Positions 5,689 through 12,508 of a stretch of DNA of 12,877 bases are shown piece by piece; the stretch's first letter is position 1; every line of letters begins with the position of its first letter. The notes under the pieces are model-generated. The model searched no databases and had not been told where the DNA came from. It was given only the letters and a program-made list of their open reading frames with translations. Source of the DNA: CAYSLC01 sp964431545 (GTDB taxonomy: Bacteria; Desulfobacterota; Desulfobacteria; Desulfobacterales; JAABSP01). The stretch covers positions 1 to 12,877 of the forward strand of contig CAYSLC010000159.1 in the NCBI GenBank assembly GCA_964431545.1, written 5' to 3'. A program made the position numbers and the translations under genes.

Positions 5689-7293
5689 CTAGAACCGGAA
5701 GTTGCCAAAGCCCGGCTCTCCGATGGGGGCCAGCAGGCTCACCTCGAAGGCCATGCCGAGCCAGTCCCGGATCTCGGAGAACTTGAGCACCCGGTCGTTC
5801 AAGAGGCGGGCCCCGCAGAAGAAAGGGTGGGCCTCGCCGTCGTACTTGTCGATCATCCGCTGCCGGAAGGCGGCCTTCTGCTCCTCGGTCATGGGCTCCC
5901 CCTTGGCCTCGCGCTTTCTCTCCTCGATGGACAGGAGCACCCCGGCGGCGCTCCGGCCGCTCATCACCGAGGTCCGGGCCCGCATGGTGGAGAAGAGGAA
6001 GTGGGGCCGGTAGGCCCGGCCGCACATGCCGTAGTTGGCGGCGCCGTTATCGGGGCCGATCACCAGCTGGATCCGGGGGACCTGGGCGCAGGAGACGGCC
6101 CGGACCATGTCGGCGCCGTACTTGCCGATCCCCATGTGCTCCGACTCGGAGCCGACCATGTACCCCGGCGAGTTCTGGACGAAGAGCAGCGGCGTCTTCT
6201 CCTGGGAGCACCGGACGATCCACTCCGTCGCCTTGCGGGCCGCCTCGGCGAAGATGATCCCCACGGCGTTTGCGGCGATCACCCCCACGGGGATCCCCTG
6301 GATCCGGATCTTCCCGGCCACGATGTTGTCCCCCCGGCCCGGGGCGTAGTCCCTTTTGTACTCGATGAAGTAGCTGTCGTCTGAGATCGCCTCCAGAAAC
6401 CGGCGGGCGTCGATGGACTGGTGGACGGCGGCGGGCATCATCTCGTAGAGGTCGGCGGCGGAATAGGCGGAGGGGGCCTCCTGGTACCGGTGGTGGTGGA
6501 AGGTCTGGGGCGGCTCCAGGGCGAGGATCTCCCGCACCGCTTCGATCGCCTCGGCCTGGTCGGCGCAGAACCGGTCGGCGCCGCCGGAGATCCGGGTGTG
6601 GACCTTGGCGCCCCCCAGGTCCTCGGCGGAGATCACCTCGCCGGTGGCCATCTTCACCAGGGGCGGCCCCCCCAGAAAGGAGTAGGCGAGTTTATCGATC
6701 ATCACCGCCTGGCAGGCCATGAAGACGATGTAGGCCCCGCCGGCGGTGTTGCCGCCGGTGGAGAGGGTGATCTGCTTCATCCCCTTGGCCGACATCCGTG
6801 CCATGTTGTAGAACATGGAGCCGAAGTGGCCGTCGTCGGGAAAGACGTCCGCCTGCATGGGGAGAAACGCCCCGCCGGAGTCGGCGATGTAGACGCAGTT
6901 CAGGCCGCATTGCTCGGCGATGGCCTGGGCCCGCATATGCTTCTTGAGGGTGATGGGGAAATAGGTGCCCGCCTTGACCCGGCTGTCGTTGGCCACGATC
7001 ATGGTCCAGTTGCCGTGGATCCTGCCGATGCCGGTGACGATCCCGGCACAGGGGACGTCGTCGATGCCGTCGGGGTACCCGACCCCGAATCCGGCGAGGG
7101 CCGACAGCTCGAAGAAGGTCTCTCCGGGGTCGACCAGATCCGCGATCAGGTCCCGCACCGGCCGCTTCCCCTGTTTGGCCAGCCGGTCCACCGCCTTCTG
7201 CCCGCCGGGCCACATGGCCTCGTACAGCCGCTGGTCGAGCGCGGCCTCCTCCGCCTCCCAATGGGTTCGATTCTCCTGGCTGCTCTCAATCAT
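5689..7293 (-). CDS. Acyl-CoA carboxylase carboxyltransferase (beta) subunit, methylcrotonyl-CoA type
   Basis: 534 residues, close to the usual length of MCC beta (LiuB/MCCB). In a complete carboxylase this subunit moves CO2 from carboxybiotin to the acyl-CoA, here probably 3-methylcrotonyl-CoA to 3-methylglutaconyl-CoA. Two crotonase-fold halves are visible. The N-terminal half has DSGGAFLPMQADVFPD (138-153), ARMSAKGMKQI and GGNTAGGAY (180-188), then FLGGPPLVKMATGEVISAEDLGG (206-228 region). The C-terminal half has QNSPGYMVG (373-381) and NYGMCGRAY (420-428), the biotin-side oxyanion region. Start: GAGG six bases before ATG at 7293, 20 nt after the hydratase stop. The sequence differs from typical MCC beta where NITGFMVG is usual (NSPGYMVG here), so the acyl substrate is not certain. 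No biotin carboxylase or biotin carrier gene lies next to it, which is unusual. Confidence 0.88.
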   Translation of the reverse strand: MIESSQENRTHWEAEEAALDQRLYEAMWPGGQKAVDRLAKQGKRPVRDLIADLVDPGETFFELSALAGFGVGYPDGIDDVPCAGIVTGIGRIHGNWTMIVANDSRVKAGTYFPITLKKHMRAQAIAEQCGLNCVYIADSGGAFLPMQADVFPDDGHFGSMFYNMARMSAKGMKQITLSTGGNTAGGAYIVFMACQAVMIDKLAYSFLGGPPLVKMATGEVISAEDLGGAKVHTRISGGADRFCADQAEAIEAVREILALEPPQTFHHHRYQEAPSAYSAADLYEMMPAAVHQSIDARRFLEAISDDSYFIEYKRDYAPGRGDNIVAGKIRIQGIPVGVIAANAVGIIFAEAARKATEWIVRCSQEKTPLLFVQNSPGYMVGSESEHMGIGKYGADMVRAVSCAQVPRIQLVIGPDNGAANYGMCGRAYRPHFLFSTMRARTSVMSGRSAAGVLLSIEERKREAKGEPMTEEQKAAFRQRMIDKYDGEAHPFFCGARLLNDRVLKFSEIRDWLGMAFEVSLLAPIGEPGFGNFRF

Positions 7294-7313
7294 GGCGTCC
7301 TCGCATTTCTTTG

Positions 7314-8096
7314 TTATTTGCCCTGGTAGACCGGCTTGCGCTTCTCCCGGAAGGCGGCGAGCCCCTCCAGGCGGTCCTCGGTGGGGATGGTGACCCAGTA
7401 GGCGTTCGACTCGATGGCGAGCCCCGTGGCGAGATCCGTCTCCAGTCCGTGGTTGATGGCGTACTTGGCCTGGGCCACGGCGATGGGGCCGGTCTCCCGG
7501 ATCATGGCGGCCATCTCCATGGCGGCATCCCGGAGGTCGCCGGGGGGCCGGACCTGGTTGACCAGGCCGATCCCCAGGGCTTCGGCCGCGTCCACCCGCC
7601 GGCCCGTGAAGATCAGCTCCTTGGCCTTGCCGCGCCCCACCAGCCGGGGGAGCCGCTGGGTGCCGCCGGCGCCGGGGATGATGGCCAGCCGGGTCTCGGT
7701 GAGGCCCATGGTCGCCGTCTCCGAGGCGATCCGGATGTCGCCGGCCAGGGCCAGCTCGGTGCCGCCCCCCAGGGCGACGCCGTTGACGGCGGCGATCACC
7801 GGCTGGGGCAGGGACTCGATGTCGGAAAAGAGGGTCCGGATGGTGTGGATGAAGGTCTTGACCTCCGTGGGGCTCAGGGTGGCCCGCTCCTTGAGGTCGG
7901 CCCCGGCGCAGAACGCCTTTTCCCCGGCGCCGGTGATGATCACGGCCCGGATCTCCGGCCGGAACCGCACCGCCGCCGCCGCGTCCTTGAGGGCGTTCAA
8001 CAGGGCGAAGTTCAAAGAGTTCATCACGCCGGGACGGTTGAGGGTCCAGATGGCGGTCTGCTCCTTTTCCTCGATCAGCAGCACATCTTCTGACAT
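7314..8096 (-). CDS. liuC: 3-methylglutaconyl-CoA hydratase (AUH/LiuC-type enoyl-CoA hydratase)
   Basis: 260 residues of the crotonase family. It would hydrate 3-methylglutaconyl-CoA to HMG-CoA. The oxyanion segments AFCAGADLKERATLS (61-75) and NGVALGGGTELALA (105-118) and the catalytic Glu pair E114 and E134 (20 residues apart as in the family), followed by AIIPGAGGTQRLPR, are all present. Compared with remembered human AUH, the blocks AFCAGADLKERA, AKELIF and TIPTEDRLEGLAAFREKR near the C-terminus are close to identical, which is why I prefer this specific function to a generic enoyl-CoA hydratase. ATG at 8096 follows GGAGG by 6 nt, and the gene begins 22 nt after the dehydrogenase stop, consistent with one transcript. 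AUH homologues can also hydrate other short enoyl-CoAs. Confidence 0.88.
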   Translation of the reverse strand: MSEDVLLIEEKEQTAIWTLNRPGVMNSLNFALLNALKDAAAAVRFRPEIRAVIITGAGEKAFCAGADLKERATLSPTEVKTFIHTIRTLFSDIESLPQPVIAAVNGVALGGGTELALAGDIRIASETATMGLTETRLAIIPGAGGTQRLPRLVGRGKAKELIFTGRRVDAAEALGIGLVNQVRPPGDLRDAAMEMAAMIRETGPIAVAQAKYAINHGLETDLATGLAIESNAYWVTIPTEDRLEGLAAFREKRKPVYQGK

Positions 8097-8118
8097 GGAT
8101 AACCTCCGGTGATGGTGT

Positions 8119-9267
8119 TCAGCATCCGATGTATCTCGAGATCACGATCCGCTGGACCTCGGACGTCCCCTCGCCGATGTCCAGAAGCTTCTGGTCCCGG
8201 TAGAACCGCTCCACGTGGTAGTCCTTCATCAGGCCGTACCCGCCGTGGATCTGGACCGCGTGGTTGACCACCCGGCCCATGAGTTCCGAGCAGTAGAGCT
8301 TGGCCATGGCCGCCTCCCGTTCGAAGGGCCGGTTGTGGTTCCGCAGCCAGCACGCCTTGTAGAGAAGGTTCCGGGCGCACTCGATCTCCGTGGCGCAGTC
8401 GGCCAGCTTGAAGGCGACCGCCTGGAACTTGCCGATGGGTTGGCCGAACTGCTCCCGCTCCCTGGCGTATTTGAGGGCCATCTCGTAGGCCCCCTGGGCC
8501 CCGCCCAGGCCCATGGCCCCGATGGAGAGCCGCCCCCCGTCGAGGGTTTTGAGCATCTGGTGGAAGCCGTCCCCCTGCTGGCCGAGGATGTTTTCGGCCG
8601 GGACCCGGACGTCGTCGAAGTAGAGTTCGGCGGTGTTGGAGGAGCGCCACATCATCTTTTTGTGCATGGGAATCGCCTTGAACCCCTTGGTCCCCCGTTC
8701 CACGATGAAGCAGGTGTACTCCGGCTTCCCGCTGGGCCGGGTCCCGGTGACCGCCTGGACCGTCACCCCCAGGGTCATCTCGCAGGCGGCGTTGGTGATG
8801 AAGATCTTCGACCCGTTGATCACCCATTCGTTCCCGTCGCGGACGGCGGTGGTCTTGCTCCCCCCGGCGTCGGAGCCGGCGGTGGGCTCGGTAAGGCCGA
8901 ACCCCCAGAGGGCCTCCCCCCGGCACAAAGGCGGCAGGTATTTCTTCTTCTGCGCCTCGGTGCCGAAGTAGTACAGCGGCCCAATGCCCAAAGAGTTGGC
9001 GGCGGCGATGGTGGCGGCCTGGGAGCCGTCGGCCCGGGCGATCTCCTCCACGGCGATGATGTAGGAGATGTAGTCCATGGCCTGGCCGTCGTACTTCTCC
9101 GAGACGAACATGCCGAACAGCCCGATCTCCCCCATCTTCCGGGTGAGGTCCGCGGAGAACGCCTCCTGTTCATCCAGCTCGATGGCCACCGGGAGGATCT
9201 CGCTACGGGCGAACTTCCGGACCTCCTTGCGGATCATCTCCTGTTCCTTGGTTAGATCAAAATCCAC
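8119..9267 (-). CDS. Acyl-CoA dehydrogenase (short/branched-chain type)
   Basis: 382 residues; an FAD flavoenzyme that introduces the alpha-beta double bond into a short or branched acyl-CoA and passes electrons to ETF. Signature motifs are GFGLTEPTAGSDAGG (122-136), the flavin region WVINGSKIFITNA (148-160), RVPAENILG (221-229), QIHGGYGLMKDYHVERFYRD (339-358) and IGEGTSEVQR (364-373). E366 is in the position of the catalytic Glu of medium- and short-chain enzymes. Isovaleryl-CoA dehydrogenases instead have Ala there (GAGTSE) and a Glu near LDLER; here that region is LDGGR. So, though its place first in the cluster suggests isovaleryl-CoA, the active-site layout is butyryl- or 2-methylacyl-like. 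Start is GTG at 9267, supported by GGAGGAGG a few bases upstream. It is the first gene after the TACCGACC operator and a sigma70 promoter. Confidence 0.92.
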   Translation of the reverse strand: MDFDLTKEQEMIRKEVRKFARSEILPVAIELDEQEAFSADLTRKMGEIGLFGMFVSEKYDGQAMDYISYIIAVEEIARADGSQAATIAAANSLGIGPLYYFGTEAQKKKYLPPLCRGEALWGFGLTEPTAGSDAGGSKTTAVRDGNEWVINGSKIFITNAACEMTLGVTVQAVTGTRPSGKPEYTCFIVERGTKGFKAIPMHKKMMWRSSNTAELYFDDVRVPAENILGQQGDGFHQMLKTLDGGRLSIGAMGLGGAQGAYEMALKYAREREQFGQPIGKFQAVAFKLADCATEIECARNLLYKACWLRNHNRPFEREAAMAKLYCSELMGRVVNHAVQIHGGYGLMKDYHVERFYRDQKLLDIGEGTSEVQRIVISRYIGC

Positions 9268-9311
9268 GGTACCTCCTCCTGATTAAGGGTGGCGGCGACG
9301 GCGAAGAATCT

Positions 9312-9327
9312 TACCGACCGGTCGTTA
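9312..9327. promoter_or_regulatory. TetR operator in front of the acyl-CoA dehydrogenase gene
   Basis: TACCGACCGGTCGTTA contains the perfect 10-nt palindrome CGACCGGTCG (9315-9324). It matches the core of the palindrome in front of the TetR gene (10061-10082). It lies about 14 nt downstream of the -10 box at 9341-9346, so bound repressor would block transcription of the catabolic genes. Confidence 0.75.
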
Positions 9328-9340
9328 GGCGACCTCTCTG

Positions 9341-9369
9341 TTTATCCCACGCCCAAGGCCCGTTGTCAA
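9341..9369 (-). promoter_or_regulatory. Sigma70-type promoter of the catabolic operon
   Basis: On the minus strand a perfect -35 TTGACA (9364-9369) is followed after 17 nt by GATAAA (9341-9346), 5 of 6 matches to TATAAT. The predicted start lies just before the operator at 9312-9327. This is the only strong promoter between the TetR stop and the dehydrogenase gene. Confidence 0.75.
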
Positions 9370-9423
9370 GCCAAAAACGGCTCCGGCGGATTGTCGAAAA
9401 CCTACCGGAATCGTTTGCCTTTT

Positions 9424-10032
9424 TCATTGGCCTCCCGCCCCTTCGATGATCGTTGGGCCCGTCCCCTTGAGGCCGGCGATGATGAAGTCCTCGTAGATGG
9501 CGGCGATCTCGTCCACGGAGAGCCGTCCGGCGGGCTTGAACCAGGCGGCGCCGGAGGTGCAGAGGGTGAGGATGGCGTAGGAGAGAATCTTGGTGTCGGC
9601 CTCGGGGAAGACCCGGCGGGCGCTCCCCTCTCCGATGAGTTCCTGAAACACCCGCTCGTAGGCGTCCCGCTTGGCGACGATCTCCCGGTAATGCTCGGGG
9701 GTGAGCCCCCGGAGTTCGCTGTTGGCGATGAAGTTCTCCTTCTGGCGGGTCAGGTGGAACCGGACGTGGCTCCGGACGGCGACCCGCATCCGCTCCTCCA
9801 CGTCCCGGACCCCGTCGAGGTTGACCCGGAGGTACTCGGTGAGGTCGTCCATGGTCCATTCGAGGATGTGGAAGAGCAGGTCCTCCTTGCTCTCGTAGTG
9901 GTAGTAGATGGAGGCCTTCTGGATCCCGCTGCCCTTGGCGATGTCGTTGATGGAGGTGGCGAAGTACCCCTTCTTCCAGAACAGGTCGACGGCGACGGAT
10001 TTGATGGTCTCCTTCATGTTCCCCGTGGGCAT
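9424..10032 (-). CDS. TetR-family transcriptional regulator of acyl-CoA catabolism
   Basis: 202 residues. The N-terminal DNA-binding domain (about 5-55) has the typical VAVDLFWKKGYFATSINDIA, then GIQKASIYYHYESKEDLL with the recognition helix ending in YYHY. The rest is an all-helical ligand-binding domain (EERMRVAVRSHVRFHL, AYERVFQELI, LCTSGAAWFKP) like FadR/KstR2-type regulators that sense acyl-CoAs. ATG at 10032 follows GAGGAG. It is transcribed in the same direction as the dehydrogenase gene but has its own promoter, with a palindromic site just downstream of the -10; a matching site stands before the dehydrogenase. I infer autorepression and repression of the catabolic operon, relieved by a pathway acyl-CoA. 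The 156-nt spacer after it ends with the operon promoter; I see no strong terminator in it. Confidence 0.9.
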   Translation of the reverse strand: MPTGNMKETIKSVAVDLFWKKGYFATSINDIAKGSGIQKASIYYHYESKEDLLFHILEWTMDDLTEYLRVNLDGVRDVEERMRVAVRSHVRFHLTRQKENFIANSELRGLTPEHYREIVAKRDAYERVFQELIGEGSARRVFPEADTKILSYAILTLCTSGAAWFKPAGRLSVDEIAAIYEDFIIAGLKGTGPTIIEGAGGQ

Positions 10033-10060
10033 GGCGGCTCCTCGACTGGAATTGAATGCA

Positions 10061-10082
10061 ATCTACCGAACGGTCGGTAGAT
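10061..10082. promoter_or_regulatory. TetR autoregulatory operator
   Basis: Two perfect 9-nt arms, ATCTACCGA and TCGGTAGAT, flank a 4-nt centre (ACGG). It lies 28-50 nt upstream of the TetR start and just downstream of a -10 box, the standard layout for an autorepressed tetR-family gene. The core is shared with 9312-9327. Confidence 0.8.
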
Positions 10083-10092
10083 CATAACGCCA

Positions 10093-10122
10093 TTTATATT
10101 CCATCGATGCGATCGGCGTCAA
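10093..10122 (-). promoter_or_regulatory. Promoter of the TetR gene
   Basis: TTGACG (10117-10122 on the minus strand) and TATAAA (10093-10098) are separated by 18 nt (17 if ATATAA is taken as the -10). The operator palindrome begins about 10 nt downstream of the -10. Confidence 0.65.
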
Positions 10123-10148
10123 GGAAGAAACACGGCGACCAGGTTCGG

Positions 10149-10403
10149 TCAGGCGTGGGCGGGTTTTGTGGGCATGATCAGCATATGGTATCCGTAGGTC
10201 TCCAGTATATCCATCGATTTTTCACTGGAATAACGGATCAACGCAGATTCCCGATCCTCGTCATCGGGAGAGGTAACCCGGATCCACAGGGTTTCCGGAT
10301 CTTCCGGCCCTTCGTGAACCTTGATCAATCTAACCTCCGGGAATTCCGACCGAATGTCGTCCAACAGGTTCTCGATCAACTCTTCCTGTTTGAAATTGAT
10401 CAT
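10149..10403 (-). CDS. Small partner protein of the HEPN gene, unknown function
   Basis: 84 residues, ATG at 10403, overlapping the HEPN gene stop in an ATGA junction (10400-10403), so the two are probably translationally coupled; GGAG lies 8 nt before the start. The predicted layout is helix (about 5-20), two strands (EVRLIKVHE and TLWIRVTS), a long helix (DRESALIRYSSEKSMDILETYG) and a strand (YHMLIMPT). It lacks the GSxxRG...DxD motif of MNT nucleotidyltransferases that usually accompany HEPN proteins, so it is not a standard MNT antitoxin. I recall similar short proteins beside HEPN genes in other genomes, but no defined function. GC is lower than in the catabolic cluster. Possible roles: antitoxin-like inhibitor, or regulatory partner of the HEPN protein. 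Confidence 0.7.
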   Translation of the reverse strand: MINFKQEELIENLLDDIRSEFPEVRLIKVHEGPEDPETLWIRVTSPDDEDRESALIRYSSEKSMDILETYGYHMLIMPTKPAHA

Positions 10404-10768
10404 GATGAGATCTCCATTGATATAAACTTGACCATCTCTTCCGCTCTCGAAATCTGTTCTTGGGCCGCTTTTTTTGACACGGAAACCGGCTCGTAATCGG
10501 CCTTGTTACGAACAATCTGCATCTCCACCAGAACGGGGCGAAACTTGCCCGGAAAGAGCTTCCGCCGGTTGATCAACTGCTGGGAGAACTGCGCCTGAAC
10601 CCATTTGTGATCCAGTTTCTCTTTCTTGATGCCCACACGACCCAATGCCTCCACAGCCGCATGAAACGTCGCATAATACGCCCGATTGACAGCGGCGTCG
10701 ATGAGGCCGTTATCGTAACAGATCTTGGCGGCTTGCACGTTGTTCTCCGCCTTCTTTAGAAATCCCAT
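10400..10768 (-). CDS. HEPN-domain protein
   Basis: 122 residues forming a predicted four-helix bundle. The segments FLKKAENNVQAAKICYDNGL, DAAVNRAYYATFHAAVEAL (about 24-42) and RNKADYEP (87-94) are typical of the HEPN family in which such proteins pair with small MNT or other partners. The HEPN ribonuclease motif R-x(4-6)-H is not evident: R87 is followed by NKADYEP without His. It may therefore be of the non-nuclease, nucleotide- or partner-binding kind. ATG at 10768 follows AAAGGA by about 8 nt. The gene overlaps its 84-aa partner by 4 nt. It lies between the TetR promoter region and htpX, in a segment of lower GC, suggesting horizontal acquisition as a toxin-antitoxin-like module. Confidence 0.82.
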   Translation of the reverse strand: MGFLKKAENNVQAAKICYDNGLIDAAVNRAYYATFHAAVEALGRVGIKKEKLDHKWVQAQFSQQLINRRKLFPGKFRPVLVEMQIVRNKADYEPVSVSKKAAQEQISRAEEMVKFISMEISS

Positions 10769-10846
10769 TGCGTCAATCCTTTAAAACTTGATCGGGCGAA
10801 GGTTTGCACGATCCGTGAAAAGTCAATCCAAAGCGCCAAGACCAAT

Positions 10847-10864
10847 TGTATGATTTGTATCACA
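10847..10864. promoter_or_regulatory. CRP/FNR-like palindrome between HEPN pair and htpX
   Basis: Read on the minus strand this is TGTGATACAAATCATACA, fitting TGTGA-N6-TCACA except for one base. It is about 80 nt upstream of the HEPN start and about 180 nt upstream of htpX. A TACAAT box overlaps it on the minus strand without a good -35. Single site, so only a candidate. Confidence 0.3.
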
Positions 10865-10992
10865 TTCTCCGCCAGCGGAAAATGGCGATTGCGATCATCG
10901 GCATCCCGCAAAAAGTCGGTTCGGCAACCTCGGAGCCCCTTGCGTTTTCATGGGCATGTCATATTATTGTATCCGTAAGGATTCAATGGCGT

Positions 10993-10998
10993 TATAAT
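10993..10998 (+). promoter_or_regulatory. TATAAT -10 box upstream of htpX
   Basis: A perfect TATAAT lies 42 nt before the htpX start. The best -35 is TTGTAT at a long 20-nt spacing, so the promoter is probably weak or activator-dependent. No convincing heat-shock (sigma32) pattern was seen. Confidence 0.5.
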
Positions 10999-11040
10999 CG
11001 AATCGAAGGCGAGACAACAGACACAAGGAGGCTGTAACCC

Positions 11041-11967
11041 ATGGGAAACCAGATTCGAACCCTCTTCCTGCTGACGGGGCTGACCCTGCTGATCATCGTC
11101 ATCGGCAACCTGATCGGGGGCCGCTCCGGGATGGTCATCGCCCTGCTGTTGGCGGGAGGGATGAACTTCTTCAGCTACTGGTACTCGGACAAGATCGTCC
11201 TCAAGATGTACCGGGCCCAGGAGGTCACCGAAAGCCAGGCCCCGGACCTCTACCGCATCGTGGCGGAACTCTCCCGGGACGCGGGGCTGCCCATGCCCCG
11301 GCTCTACATCATCCCCCAGGAGGCGCCCAACGCCTTTGCCACGGGCCGGAACCCGAGCCACGCGGTGGTGGCGGTCACCGACGGCCTGATGCGCCTCATG
11401 GACCGGGAGGAGATCAAGGGCGTTCTGGCCCATGAGCTGGCCCACGTCAAGGACCGGGACATCCTGGTGAGCACCATCGCGGCCACCATGGCGGGGGCCA
11501 TCATGGTCCTGGCCAACATCGCCCGCTGGTCGGCCATCTTCGGCGGCGGGGACGACGACGAAGGGGGGCTGGGGATCTTCGGCCTGATCGCCATGTCGAT
11601 CATCGCCCCCATCGCGGCGATGGTGATCCAGATGGCGGTCTCCCGGTCCCGGGAGTACCTGGCCGACGCCGAGGGGGCGAAGATCGCGGGCCATCCCGAG
11701 GGGCTGGCCCGGGCCCTGGAGAAGCTGGGGGCCTACAGCGGGCGGCTGCCCATGAACGCCGATCCGTCCACGGCCCATATGTTCATCGTCAACCCCCTGT
11801 CCGGCAGCCGGCTGGCCAGCATCTTCTCCACCCACCCGCCCCTGGAGGAGCGCATCGCCAAGCTCCGGGGGGGACGCGCCGCCGACCCGAGCCGCCGGGT
11901 GGACGAAGGGGAACCCCGGGACCGGAGCCGCGCCCAGGCCGAGGCCATGTGGGATCGGCTCCGGTAG
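11041..11967 (+). CDS. htpX: HtpX-type membrane zinc metalloprotease
   Basis: 308 residues, within the family's range. HtpX is an inner-membrane M48 protease whose catalytic domain faces the cytoplasm and which degrades misfolded membrane proteins in cooperation with FtsH. Two N-terminal hydrophobic segments (about 7-25 and 30-46) are followed by the zinc site HELAH at 131-135, with E205 in SREYLAD as third ligand. Two further hydrophobic stretches (about 142-166 and 177-199) lie between them. The ending is charged (DPSRRVDEGEPRDRSRAQAEAMW) after the STHPPLEERIAKL block typical of the family. AAGGAGG lies 9 nt before ATG. It stands alone on the plus strand, divergent from the HEPN pair, and high GC returns here. 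A possible cytosolic role in membrane stress is from family knowledge. Confidence 0.95.
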   Translation: MGNQIRTLFLLTGLTLLIIVIGNLIGGRSGMVIALLLAGGMNFFSYWYSDKIVLKMYRAQEVTESQAPDLYRIVAELSRDAGLPMPRLYIIPQEAPNAFATGRNPSHAVVAVTDGLMRLMDREEIKGVLAHELAHVKDRDILVSTIAATMAGAIMVLANIARWSAIFGGGDDDEGGLGIFGLIAMSIIAPIAAMVIQMAVSRSREYLADAEGAKIAGHPEGLARALEKLGAYSGRLPMNADPSTAHMFIVNPLSGSRLASIFSTHPPLEERIAKLRGGRAADPSRRVDEGEPRDRSRAQAEAMWDRLR

Positions 11968-11982
11968 AGGCGGACCGTCAAG

Positions 11983-12021
11983 AACGTAGGGTGGGCGCGG
12001 CTTTTTTGCGCCCACCGATCG
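11983..12021. repeat. 39-nt hairpin repeat, copy 1
   Basis: AACGTAGGGTGGGCGC, then GGC and six T, then GCGCCCACCGATCG. The 9-bp stem GGTGGGCGC/GCGCCCACC (11990-11998/12008-12016) carries the T run in its loop, so it is not a standard terminator although it directly follows htpX. A second copy in the same orientation is at 12471-12508, identical except for one T fewer. I recall similar GTAGGGTGGGC...GCCCACC elements dispersed between genes in proteobacteria. Confidence 0.85.
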
Positions 12022-12029
12022 GGTTTGGT

Positions 12030-12326
12030 TTATCTTTCCGATTCTCCTGATTTGTTCTCCACTTTTTCCATGGGTTCGCCGAGTTCCTGCGGGTCGATCC
12101 GGCATGGAACATCGGCCACTTCGCCCCATAGACCTTGGAACCACGCCTGAACTTCTTCCAGTGTCCCCTGAAACATCCCTCCCTCATACGTCGAGCCGAT
12201 ATAATTCCCAACCGTATTCATTTTCGGAGGCCCAATGATGCTCCCCACGGTCATTCGAATGCGGCCTCGACAAAGATTGACGCTCCAAAGATCTGGCAGC
12301 TCTTGCCGAAAGTGTATGGTGGCCAT
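12030..12326 (-). CDS. Hypothetical small protein between the two hairpin repeats
   Basis: 98 residues, no family recognised. The middle (RIRMTVGSIIGPPKM, NYIGSTYEGGMF, TLEEVQAWFQGLWGEV) reads like a compact beta-rich domain followed by an amphipathic helix, with low-complexity charged residues at the end. ATG at 12326 has AAAGGG about 9 nt upstream; an internal ATG (MTVGSIIG) is an alternative. There is no signal peptide or membrane segment. It lies convergent to htpX, in lower-GC DNA bracketed by the repeats, which may mean recent insertion. It could be a spurious frame, but the composition looks protein-like. Confidence 0.45.
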   Translation of the reverse strand: MATIHFRQELPDLWSVNLCRGRIRMTVGSIIGPPKMNTVGNYIGSTYEGGMFQGTLEEVQAWFQGLWGEVADVPCRIDPQELGEPMEKVENKSGESER

Positions 12327-12470
12327 CCCTCTTTTCCCTTTCTGAGACCTGTATATTATCAGTCAGGTTGTAACGGCATTTGTCATAGAGATCAACGACG
12401 GGATAGCAGGAGGCCCCGGCCTCGGTGTCGGAGCAATGAAATCCGTTTGGCTCCCGGAGCCGTGCCAAAA

Positions 12471-12508
12471 AACGTAGGGTGGGCGCGGCTTTTTGCGCCC
12501 ACCGATCG
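12471..12508. repeat. 38-nt hairpin repeat, copy 2
   Basis: The same element as 11983-12021 in direct orientation, with five instead of six T in the loop and the same AACGTAGG and CCGATCG flanks. The two copies are about 450 nt apart and bracket the small hypothetical ORF. Confidence 0.85.

Noticed and set aside
5631..5708. Longer start of the lyase-like gene at 5708
   Set aside because: It would overlap the carboxyltransferase gene by 20 nt, adds residues not seen in the family and lacks a clear ribosome site; 5630 has AAAGGAG.
4383..5786. 467-codon plus-strand open frame opposite the lyase-like gene
   Set aside because: Antisense shadow: no ribosome site of note, low-complexity composition, while the opposite strand carries the DRE-TIM motifs.
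9370..9423. Terminator after the TetR gene
   Set aside because: Only a 5-bp stem with an 18-nt loop before a T5 run is possible; too weak to call.
11983..12016. Calling the hairpin after htpX an intrinsic terminator
   Set aside because: The T run is in the loop, not after the stem, and the same element recurs at 12471-12508 away from any gene end, so it is better described as a repeat.
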